Assembly (NCBI RefSeq): GCF_010727325.1
Contig: NZ_AP022565.1
Coordinates: forward strand, 1,860,001 to 1,924,000
Direction: 5' to 3'
DNA from: Mycolicibacterium alvei
GTDB taxonomy: Bacteria; Actinomycetota; Actinomycetes; Mycobacteriales; Mycobacteriaceae
DNA length: 64,000 nt
Under the pieces are notes generated by a model. The model did no database searches. It had not been told where the DNA came from and was given only the letters and a program-made list of their open reading frames with translations. This document shows, in pieces, positions 57,227 to 64,000 of this stretch. Each line of letters opens with the position of its first letter. Position 1 is the stretch's first letter. A program made the translations under genes and the position numbers.

Positions 57227-58672
57227 ATGACGAGCGGAGACGCGGCGGCCACGGCGGGGATGCCACCGGGCGAAGACCACAAACCCAGACGTCGCGGCTT
57301 CATGCAGTCGCTGACCGCACTGTGTGTCCGCTACGTCGAGCGGCTGATGCCCGATCCGTATCTGTTCGCGGTCATCCTCACCCTTCTCGTCGCGGCGCTG
57401 GTCGGGCTTCTGGTGCACGACGCCTCACCCAGCGGCATGCTCCAGGCCTGGTACGGCGGCGTCTGGGGATCGCAGAACATCTTCACGTTCGCCTTCCAGA
57501 TGGTCCTGATCCTCGTGACGGGCTACACCCTCGCCGAGGCGCCGGTCCTGAAGCGGGCCATCGTCTACATCGCCGGCAAGCCGAACAACCAGGTCCAGGG
57601 GGCGCTCCTGTGCTTCGGCGTGAGTGCTGTTCTCTCCCTGCTGAACTGGGGACTCGGGCTGGTAGCCGGTGCGTTGGTCGCCCGGCAGGTCGCCAAGCGC
57701 TTCACCGACGCGCACTTCGGCTACCTCATCGCGGCAGCATTCATGGGCTTCATCATCTGGACACAGGGACTTTCGTCGTCGATCGCGCTGGCCAACACCG
57801 ACGACAGCAGCCCGATCAACGTGATCCACAAACTGACCGGCATCACCGTGCCGCTGCAGCTGACCATCTTCCAGCCCTACAGCTGGCTGTCGGTCATCGT
57901 GGTGTTGGCTCTACTCGCCCTGGCGATCTGGCGGATGGAGCCGGCGGAGAGCCTGGCACCCGATCCGGCGGTGTTCGAGGACGAGGAGCAACCGGAGGAC
58001 AAAGCCTCGCCCGGCAAGCGAACGTTCGCCGAATGGCTCGAAGACCTGTGGATTCTCAACGTCCTTGTATTCGCCGCAGGCATGGCCTATTTCGTCCTCA
58101 GCGGATTCGCCCTGAACATCGCCTCGATGATCATGCTGTTCACGATCACCAGTGCACTGCTGCACCGCACCCCGATCCGGTTCATCCGGGCCTTCACCGG
58201 TGCCGCGAAGGTCTCCGGACCGCTGCTCCTGCAGTATCCGCTGTACGGCGGTCTGGTCGGCTTGCTGGGTTATCAAGCGGCCGAAGGGGTCAAGCCACTG
58301 CAGACCCTGCTCGCCGAGATGCTCGTGAACGGTGCGACGCAGTACACACTGCCGTTCCTCACCTTCATCGGATCGTTGATCATCAGCCTGTTCGTGCCGT
58401 CGGGTGGCGGTCACTGGGCGGTGCAGGGCCCGATCGCCGTCGACTCGGCACTGGCGCTCGGCCAGGACTCACCGGCGTATCTGGGGTTGATCTCCATGGC
58501 GGTCGCCGTCGGCGAGGGTGTTGCGAACATGATCCAGCCGTTCTGGTTACTCCCCCTGCTGGCCATCGCGAAACTCAATGTCCGCCAAGTCATGGGCTTT
58601 ACCGTCGTCGCGTTCTTGATCGGGGTGGTGGTGTTGGGTGCCACCACCCTCATCGCACCGTTCGTCATTTGA
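57227..58672 (+). CDS. short-chain fatty acid transporter, AtoE family
   Basis: 481 residues, about 12 membrane helices. AtoE pattern: RYVERLMPDPYLFAVILTLLVA, the re-entrant LNWGLGLVAGALVARQVAKR, GLSSSIALANTDDSSPINV and the late FVPSGGGHWAVQGPIAVDSA. An acidic cytoplasmic loop (EDEEQPEDKASPGK) splits the halves. Imports short-chain fatty acids such as butyrate or acetoacetate. The 72-bp gap to the TetR gene has TAAAGT (57182-57187) as a possible -10 and a TGCC-N5-GGCA repeat at 57191-57203. Confidence 0.88.
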   Translation: MTSGDAAATAGMPPGEDHKPRRRGFMQSLTALCVRYVERLMPDPYLFAVILTLLVAALVGLLVHDASPSGMLQAWYGGVWGSQNIFTFAFQMVLILVTGYTLAEAPVLKRAIVYIAGKPNNQVQGALLCFGVSAVLSLLNWGLGLVAGALVARQVAKRFTDAHFGYLIAAAFMGFIIWTQGLSSSIALANTDDSSPINVIHKLTGITVPLQLTIFQPYSWLSVIVVLALLALAIWRMEPAESLAPDPAVFEDEEQPEDKASPGKRTFAEWLEDLWILNVLVFAAGMAYFVLSGFALNIASMIMLFTITSALLHRTPIRFIRAFTGAAKVSGPLLLQYPLYGGLVGLLGYQAAEGVKPLQTLLAEMLVNGATQYTLPFLTFIGSLIISLFVPSGGGHWAVQGPIAVDSALALGQDSPAYLGLISMAVAVGEGVANMIQPFWLLPLLAIAKLNVRQVMGFTVVAFLIGVVVLGATTLIAPFVI

Positions 58673-58695
58673 CCCCGAGCGCCACCTCACCCGGT

Positions 58696-58701
58696 TAGGG
58701 T
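58696..58701 (+). promoter_or_regulatory. -10 element for a leaderless lipoprotein transcript
   Basis: TAGGGT (TANNNT) ends six bases before the ATG at 58708. It lies 23 bp after the transporter stop. Confidence 0.5.
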
Positions 58702-58707
58702 CGGAAA

Positions 58708-59472
58708 ATGATCGAGGCAACGATGTTTCGCAGCCTGGCGTCGGCCGTGGCCGTCGTCTCGATGCTCGGTGTGGGCACCGCGTGCAGCTCAGGCGGATCG
58801 GACAGCCACAGCAGCCCGGAGCCGACAACCACGAGCACCTCGGCGAACGCCGAGGCCACGCCGTTCACCGGCGTCATCGAACCCGTCAACGGCACCCGGG
58901 GCACGGTCACCTACCGTGCCGAGTTGCCACAGTTGCGCGGCGGAGACGCCGCGGTGCGGGACAAGTTCAACAGCGGGATCCGCGCAGCCCTCGACGACTA
59001 TCTCAAGCCCACCGAAGACAATCGCCCGACCACCGTCGCACCCGGCGTCCTCGACGAGGACGACCGCAGCGAGGTCTCCCACATCGGCAACGGCGCGGTA
59101 GCCGGTGTGCTGCTGCTCAACATCTTCGTCGACCATGCGGCGCATCCGTTCAACGCGGTGGCGACGACGGTGATCGATGCCCACACCGCCGAACCGATCA
59201 TGATCACCGACCTGTTCACCGACCAGACCGCCGGGCTGACCACCCTCGTCGACGGCATCAAGACCGAGATCGCCGACGACGAGAAGCTGGCCGGCCAGTC
59301 CGCACCCGAACCGGTCGCCGATCAGCTCGCCAACTGGCTGCCCGACGACGACGGCCTGGTGATCTACCTCCCCGTCGCCCATGTGCTCGGCGACTACTAC
59401 CCGGTGACCGTGGAGTGGAACACCCTCACCGGCTTGCTCGCACCCGGGATGCGGGAGCGGTTGACGCAGTAG
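58708..59472 (+). CDS. lipoprotein with RsiV/DUF3298-like domain
   Basis: 254 residues. Signal peptide with lipobox GVGTAC (Cys26), then a Ser/Thr/Pro linker. The C-terminal domain contains VDHAAHPFNAVATTVIDAHTAEPIMITDLFT and the end DDGLVIYLPVAHVLGDYYPVTVEW, the pattern of DUF3298/RsiV-like surface proteins. Those bind lysozyme in Bacillus, but no such function is shown here. ATG 58723 is an alternative start. Ends 14 bp before the facing nitrite reductase gene. Confidence 0.8.
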   Translation: MIEATMFRSLASAVAVVSMLGVGTACSSGGSDSHSSPEPTTTSTSANAEATPFTGVIEPVNGTRGTVTYRAELPQLRGGDAAVRDKFNSGIRAALDDYLKPTEDNRPTTVAPGVLDEDDRSEVSHIGNGAVAGVLLLNIFVDHAAHPFNAVATTVIDAHTAEPIMITDLFTDQTAGLTTLVDGIKTEIADDEKLAGQSAPEPVADQLANWLPDDDGLVIYLPVAHVLGDYYPVTVEWNTLTGLLAPGMRERLTQ

Positions 59473-59486
59473 GGCAACCCACCCCG

Positions 59487-62054
59487 TCACGGCCGCACAC
59501 TCACCACCCCGTGCGCGCCGCGTTCGGCGTCGATCATCGCGTGCGAGACGAACGGGTAGTTACCCGGCTCCGGGAAGGTCAACTCGACGAAACCGCCTTG
59601 GGCCGGGAACAGCCCGAGGACCTGGGATCCGCCGGCACCGGGCCGCAGCCGGTAGTCCCCCTCGGCCCAGACCGTGTCGAACTGGCCGCCGACCACGTGG
59701 AACGCCGTGCCGCGGTTGGGCCCGGCAGCGAGCACCCAGATCCGGACCCGTTCGCCGACCCGGGCTTTCAGCGGTGCACGGTCGTACTGCAGGGCATAAC
59801 CGTTGAACGCCACCAGGTCGGGCTTGTCTGCGCTGACCTTGTCGGCGTCGACCTCGCCGCCCTGCGGACCGAGGTAGAACTCGGACTGCACCATCAGATA
59901 TTCGTGGTCGACGGCCGGCAGGTCCGGCGGGTCGATGACGACGGCGCCGAACATCCCGTTGGCGATGTGGACCGACATCGGCATGGTCGCGCAGTGATAC
60001 AGCCAGATTCCGGCCCGGGTGGCGGTGAACCGATAGACCAGGCGCTCACGGGGATTGATGGTGCGCATGGGCTGATCCGGCGCCAACGACCCCGCGTGGA
60101 AATCGATGGAGTGCCCGATCGTGCCGTCGTTGATCAGGGTGATCTCGAAGACGTCGCCGATCTTGCCGCGCAGGGTGGGCCCGGGGGCGCTGCCGCCGAA
60201 GGTCCACAGCCGCTGGGTGATCCCCGGCGACACTTCCCGCTCGACCTCGGTGACCGGCAACGTCACCCGATGCAGGGTCGGTCCGGCGTCGTTCAGGCGT
60301 GGATCCCGGGCCACGAAGTGCGGACCGGGAATGTTCCCCAGGCTTCGCGCGACCTCGGCGGTATCGACGGACGCTGCGGCCGGGCCGGCGTGGTGGTTTG
60401 CCGACATGCCCGGTGCCGTTCCGATTGCCTTGACCGTCAGGGTCATTCCCATCTGCCGGTGTCCGGCCACCGAGCACCAGCCGTCCAGATCGGAGCCGAT
60501 CACCCCGGCGTCGAGCACGGCGCTGGTCCCGGGTGCGATCCGTTCGGTGCGGGCACCATTGGCCAGAACCAGGTCGTGGCGGTCGGTGCCGGTGTTGACC
60601 AGGGTGATCTGCAGTCGGTTACCGGCGGGCACCTCGATGGTGTTCGGCACGAAGCGCATCCCCTCGACATGCACTTGCACCTCGGTGGTCTGCCCGGTTG
60701 CGGCGACCGACGCCTGAGGCGCCGTGGCGATTCCGAGGCTCGACGGGTCGGCGGCGACACCTGCCGCGGCGGTCAGGACGACAACGGCGAACCCGGCTGC
60801 GGCCACGCCCAGGCGACGCGGAAGCGGGACCGGCTCGGGGCGGCCCGGTGTGGACTGCACACCGGTGTTGCGTTGGGCCAGCCACACCGCCCGCACCAAC
60901 AGGGGCAGGAAGGTGGCGTAGGCCACCAGCACCAGCACCGACGAGGCGACCCGGACCAGGCTCGGGACCGGTAGCACGCACACCAACAACGCGGCGTTGG
61001 CCATGCTGATCCGCCACGGGGCACCACGTTCCAACGTCGCGATGGCGGCCAGGGCCGAGGCACGACCACCGATCACCACCGGAACGAGGTAGGCCAACGA
61101 CCCGAACAGCACCTGCACCAGGAAGCCGGCCAACAGCACCGGAGCCAGCGCAGCGGTGACGGCGGTGGCGGCTTCCCAACTGCGGGCGGCCAGCAGCCCG
61201 ACGCCGGCGTACCCGAGCGCACCGATCAGCCACACCACCCCGCACAGCACCGACAGGGTGGCGAAATCGGCTGGGCGCTTTCGGCGTATCTCGTCGAGGT
61301 GTGGCCAGAGCACCCAACCCGCCGCGGCCAGATAGAGCACCGCGCCGATACCCAGAATCTGCGGTGACGCCGCCAGGGCGCCACTCACGGCCACCCCGAG
61401 AGCGGCCAGCAGACCCGGCAGACCCCGACGGGCCGCCCGCTCGACCCCGTCGGCCATCCTGGTGCGCAACATCGTCGGCCACAACGTGACCAGGGTGCCG
61501 AGCACCATCAGGCCGATCCAGCCGAATACGTTCAGCACCGCATGCGCGGTGCGGAAGCGCGCGGCCAAACCTCCCGGTAACGCCGAATTCGCCATCGCCA
61601 CACCGAGTCCGACACCCACGGCGAGCAACACCGCGGCCGCCACGTAGTAGTGCACGGTGATCGCGAACCGGGCGGGCAATGCGGCCCGCAGAAACCGCAC
61701 CAGATCCGTGGCATGCACCAGGGCCACCGCGGCCACCAGGAGGCCGCCGGCCAACACCACCGGCCACCAGAACCCGACCATGCCGACGATCACCGTGACC
61801 GCACCGATGTTGAACGCCGTCAATCGCAGCACCTGACCGGGATACGGCGGGTCCGGCGTGCGGCGCAGCAGCGCATCGGCGAAATGTCGGCTCCAGATCA
61901 GGATGGCGTTGCCGGCCGCACCCAACCCCAGCAGGTGCACCAACAGCCACCCGGACAGTGGGATGGACCGGTGCGCGAGCGCCACCACCACCAGCGCGAC
62001 CAGCCAGGCGAAGATCACCGACCCCGCGCGAAGGTGCCAGTTCGAGCGTTTCAT
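59487..62054 (-). CDS. fusion: polytopic membrane domain + cupredoxin + copper nitrite reductase (NirK-like)
   Basis: 855 residues in three parts. Residues 10-435: about 12 helices with membrane His residues (40, 114, 135, 171) recalling NnrS- or haem-binding membrane proteins. Residues 455-545: a cupredoxin with type-1 copper ligands His493, Cys527, His532, Met537. Residues 590-855: a two-domain copper nitrite reductase with every key residue by alignment to NirK: type 1 His648, Cys688, His696, Met701; type 2 His653, His687, His838; catalytic Asp651 and His786. It should reduce nitrite to NO outside the membrane, with the cupredoxin feeding electrons. A multicopper oxidase of other function is the alternative. 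Start overlaps the preceding gene (ATGA). Confidence 0.85.
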   Translation of the reverse strand: MKRSNWHLRAGSVIFAWLVALVVVALAHRSIPLSGWLLVHLLGLGAAGNAILIWSRHFADALLRRTPDPPYPGQVLRLTAFNIGAVTVIVGMVGFWWPVVLAGGLLVAAVALVHATDLVRFLRAALPARFAITVHYYVAAAVLLAVGVGLGVAMANSALPGGLAARFRTAHAVLNVFGWIGLMVLGTLVTLWPTMLRTRMADGVERAARRGLPGLLAALGVAVSGALAASPQILGIGAVLYLAAAGWVLWPHLDEIRRKRPADFATLSVLCGVVWLIGALGYAGVGLLAARSWEAATAVTAALAPVLLAGFLVQVLFGSLAYLVPVVIGGRASALAAIATLERGAPWRISMANAALLVCVLPVPSLVRVASSVLVLVAYATFLPLLVRAVWLAQRNTGVQSTPGRPEPVPLPRRLGVAAAGFAVVVLTAAAGVAADPSSLGIATAPQASVAATGQTTEVQVHVEGMRFVPNTIEVPAGNRLQITLVNTGTDRHDLVLANGARTERIAPGTSAVLDAGVIGSDLDGWCSVAGHRQMGMTLTVKAIGTAPGMSANHHAGPAAASVDTAEVARSLGNIPGPHFVARDPRLNDAGPTLHRVTLPVTEVEREVSPGITQRLWTFGGSAPGPTLRGKIGDVFEITLINDGTIGHSIDFHAGSLAPDQPMRTINPRERLVYRFTATRAGIWLYHCATMPMSVHIANGMFGAVVIDPPDLPAVDHEYLMVQSEFYLGPQGGEVDADKVSADKPDLVAFNGYALQYDRAPLKARVGERVRIWVLAAGPNRGTAFHVVGGQFDTVWAEGDYRLRPGAGGSQVLGLFPAQGGFVELTFPEPGNYPFVSHAMIDAERGAHGVVSVRP

Positions 62055-63136
62055 GCCGCCACCTTCTCGGCCTCACGGATCGTGCGGCGGCTCACCGAGA
62101 CCACTGCGACGACGACGAACGCCAGCACCGCAACGATATTGAGCACACCGCCCCACTGCACGGCAGCCTGACTGTCCCCGGCGTCGCCGACCGCGATTCG
62201 CAGCAGCAGCGAAACATGCAGCAGCACAACAGGTCCGTACATCATCGGGGTGTAGGGCAGTGGCCGGCGCAGCACCGCCGGCAGGATGACCGGGGCGTGC
62301 GCCATGATCATCGACATCACGAAGCCCAGCATCACCGCGTGCACGACGGCGTCGTAGCCGCGGCCGTCGGGAACCTGCCCGATCAGCACCCACGCTCCGG
62401 CCGGGACCAGGAGCCAGGCGTAGCCGGTGAGCAGGCACACCGCCATGTAGCGCGGGAGCCCGGTGCCGCGCACCGTGCGGCGGGCCACGTCATGCCACGC
62501 CAGCCAACCGATCATGGCGAGCAGGGTGAGGCCGAGCAGCCGGTAGCCCAGGCCCGGCCACAGCAGCGCGGCCAGCGCGGCGGTCAGGTAGGCGCCGGCG
62601 ATGCCGGCCAGCATCGCCTCGGTGCGGAAATCTGAGTTCACGATGCGGGTCAGCTCGAGGCGTTCCCCGGCGATGGTCAGGATCAGGAACCCGGACAGCC
62701 ACGGCAGCAGGACCGGCACCGCCAGATGGGCCGACCACAGCAGCGCGGCCCCCACCGCCAGGACCGCGCCGCCTGCCTGGATGAGCACGGCGATGTCGGT
62801 ATTGCGACGCCACAGCGGCACGTACAGCACCACCAGCGCGGCGGTCCCGATCAGCAAGGCAGTGTTGGCGATCTGCTGGCCGACCGGCAACACCAGCAGC
62901 ACCGCGCCCGCCCCCAGCGCCGCGGGGGCCAGATAGCCGAGGGTCCGACCGGCGGCCACGGCCCGTTCCAGCGCCACCACGGTGCCGACGAACCCGAGGG
63001 TCAGCAGTATCCCGTGCACCTCGGCCACGCCGTCGGCGCGCACCGGGGCCGGCAGGCCGAGCAGCGGCAACGCCGCGTTCAACCCGGCCAGCAGGGCGAA
63101 GCCGCCGGGCAGCAGGAGCAGTCCCCGTGCGCTCAT
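62051..63136 (-). CDS. polytopic membrane protein, NnrS-like, in nitrite reductase operon
   Basis: 361 residues, about 12 helices, almost no soluble part. Conserved-looking membrane histidines occur in VAEVHGILLTLGFVGT, ALLWSAHLAV and VVHAVMLGFVMSMIMAHAPVILPAVL. This resembles NnrS-type proteins linked to nitric-oxide metabolism, and part of the membrane domain of the next protein, but I have no alignment to prove it. Coupled by ATGA overlaps to the regulator upstream and the nitrite reductase downstream. Confidence 0.7.
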   Translation of the reverse strand: MSARGLLLLPGGFALLAGLNAALPLLGLPAPVRADGVAEVHGILLTLGFVGTVVALERAVAAGRTLGYLAPAALGAGAVLLVLPVGQQIANTALLIGTAALVVLYVPLWRRNTDIAVLIQAGGAVLAVGAALLWSAHLAVPVLLPWLSGFLILTIAGERLELTRIVNSDFRTEAMLAGIAGAYLTAALAALLWPGLGYRLLGLTLLAMIGWLAWHDVARRTVRGTGLPRYMAVCLLTGYAWLLVPAGAWVLIGQVPDGRGYDAVVHAVMLGFVMSMIMAHAPVILPAVLRRPLPYTPMMYGPVVLLHVSLLLRIAVGDAGDSQAAVQWGGVLNIVAVLAFVVVAVVSVSRRTIREAEKVAA

Positions 63137-63837
63137 GACCTGTCCCCTTGCCGCACAACGGGATTGGGCAGGAACAGGCGGCAGGCTCCGGGTTCGGCGA
63201 AGGGCACCAGTTCGAGGTCGCCGTCGATCACCGCCCCGATCCGATCCAGGATCCCCTCGATGATCCCGAGGTGCACCTGACAGACGATGGTCGGGTAGCG
63301 ACGCGCCGCATCGAGCAACGGACAGGCGCGCAGGGCGATGCCCTCGGCCGCGGCACCCTCGCCTTCCGGGGCGAACCCGAGCCGGGAAAGCACGTCCAGC
63401 ACGGTCCCCCGCGGATCGTCACCAAGGGCGGCGTCGGCCACCAGTTCTCGGCCCCACTCGACTCCGGCGGTGCGGGCATCGCGTTCCGGTGTGGCGCTGG
63501 TGCGGGCGAGATGCCCGGCCAGCGCGGTGGCCAGGCCGGCGTAGTCACTGGAGACGACGGCCGGGTCCGCGGCCGTGGGCCGATAGAGCGCGGCGGGGCG
63601 GCCGCGGCCGGTCGGCGCCTCGGTGAGGCGTTCGACGAGTCGGTACTCCAGCAGCGCGTCCAGGTGCTCGCGCACGGTGTTGGGGTGCAGATCCAGTCCG
63701 GCGGCCAGCGCGGCGATCCGCACCGGCGCATGCGTGCGCACGTAGTCGAGCACGGCCAGCCGCTGCCGGGATAGCGGCGGGTACCCGGCAGTCGTCGGGG
63801 CCGGCCGCGGACCCAAAGGCACGCCCTCTTTATTCAC
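63133..63837 (-). CDS. ArsR/SufR-like (COG2345) winged-helix regulator
   Basis: 234 residues. The N-terminal winged helix reads LAVLDYVRTHAPVRIAALAAGLDLHPNTVREHLDALLEYRLVER with the GRGRPAALYRPT wing. The C-terminal half carries Cys172 (ACPLLDAA), Cys186 and His189 (VCQVHLG) and Cys219 (GACRLF), placed much like the iron-sulfur ligands of SufR-type regulators. That suggests an iron-sulfur or NO/redox-sensing repressor of the operon. GTG 63837 fits a leaderless transcript whose -10 lies in the palindrome upstream. Confidence 0.8.
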   Translation of the reverse strand: MNKEGVPLGPRPAPTTAGYPPLSRQRLAVLDYVRTHAPVRIAALAAGLDLHPNTVREHLDALLEYRLVERLTEAPTGRGRPAALYRPTAADPAVVSSDYAGLATALAGHLARTSATPERDARTAGVEWGRELVADAALGDDPRGTVLDVLSRLGFAPEGEGAAAEGIALRACPLLDAARRYPTIVCQVHLGIIEGILDRIGAVIDGDLELVPFAEPGACRLFLPNPVVRQGDRS

Positions 63838-63839
63838 GG

Positions 63840-63857
63840 AATTAACTGTAGTAAATT
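63840..63857. promoter_or_regulatory. palindromic operator over divergent promoters of the nitrite reductase operon
   Basis: AATTAACT-GT-AGTAAATT, 7 of 8 half-site positions symmetric. The minus-strand -10 TACAGT (63845-63850) and a plus-strand -10-like TAAATT (63852-63857) both lie inside it. A protein bound here would block both directions, so it is probably the site of the adjacent regulator. Confidence 0.6.
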
Positions 63858-63918
63858 GGCGGTACAGAGGCCAGTGGCGGTGAACACAGAATCCGCCAGG
63901 CCGGAAACGGAGGTCGTC

Positions 63919-64000
63919 ATGTCCATCGATGAACTGGTCGTCGCGTCCACAGCCGCCGACGCCCAGGCGGTCGAGACCATCAAGAGCCACCACGCTCAAC
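63919..64000 (+). CDS. partial gene, possibly hemerythrin-like (3' end outside window)
   Basis: Only 27 residues are visible: start MSIDELVVASTAADAQ and end IKSHHAQ. ATG 63919 follows GGAGGT at 63909-63914. A His pair after a short helix is what DUF2249/hemerythrin-type proteins show near the N-terminus, and such proteins bind O2 or NO; this is tentative. It is divergent from the nitrite reductase operon and shares the operator at 63840-63857. Confidence 0.5.
   Translation, partial: MSIDELVVASTAADAQAVETIKSHHAQ

Overview
The window is high-GC, densely coded DNA with GTG/TTG starts, ATGA-type stop/start overlaps and leaderless-type promoters. It encodes an antigen-85 mycolyltransferase, F420-type oxidoreductases and a complete 14-gene nuo operon. 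Gene order matches what I recall of Mycobacterium tuberculosis: hisN(Rv3137)-fadE24-fadE23, Rv3143-nuoA-N, and Rv3167c-Rv3168-Rv3169-aofH-Rv3171c. Together these point to a Mycobacterium/Mycolicibacterium, probably an environmental rapid grower because catabolic genes are abundant. I assign no species. I see no rRNA, tRNA, CRISPR, IS element or prophage.

Layout. 1-5.1 kb: end of fprA, a small membrane protein, hisN, and the fadE24-fadE23 pair behind a perfect 14-bp palindrome. 5.2-6.2 kb: an Ag85-type mycolyltransferase facing fadE23 across a very strong hairpin. 6.6-13.0 kb: a catabolic cluster of flavin monooxygenase, flavin reductase, homogentisate-dioxygenase-like cupin, alpha/beta hydrolase, CoA-transferase and HMG-CoA-lyase-like aldolase; its two promoters share a 27-bp motif. 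13.0-16.2 kb: a TetR gene, then an acyl-CoA dehydrogenase, an APH-fold kinase and a DUF6285-like small protein. This set resembles the LvaC/LvaA/LvaB module for 4-hydroxyacyl-CoA catabolism. 16.3-17.7 kb: SnoaL-like, YceI-like and receiver-domain genes. 17.9-33.2 kb: nuoA-N, respiratory complex I.

33.2-44.7 kb: enoyl-CoA hydratase, a TetR divergent from a kinase-like protein and its partner (Rv3168/Rv3169 type), then DUF4345-like, AraC, EthA-like Baeyer-Villiger monooxygenase and F420-type oxidoreductase genes, followed by the amine oxidase aofH, a hydrolase, a quinone reductase and a Ddn-like protein. 44.7-46.8 kb: a large membrane acyltransferase. 47.0-50.8 kb: a glutarate-type set (GcdH-like dehydrogenase, aldehyde dehydrogenase, class III CoA-transferase). 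It converges on an MFS-SDR-PucR operon (50.8-54.5 kb). 54.7-59.5 kb: a second Baeyer-Villiger monooxygenase, a TetR, a short-chain fatty acid transporter and a lipoprotein.

59.5-64 kb: the most unusual region. A three-gene operon with ATGA overlaps encodes a Cys-containing ArsR/SufR-like regulator, a polytopic membrane protein, and an 855-residue protein that joins a polytopic His-containing membrane domain, a type-1-copper cupredoxin and a complete copper nitrite reductase. A palindrome covers the divergent promoters of this operon and of a partial gene running off the right edge.
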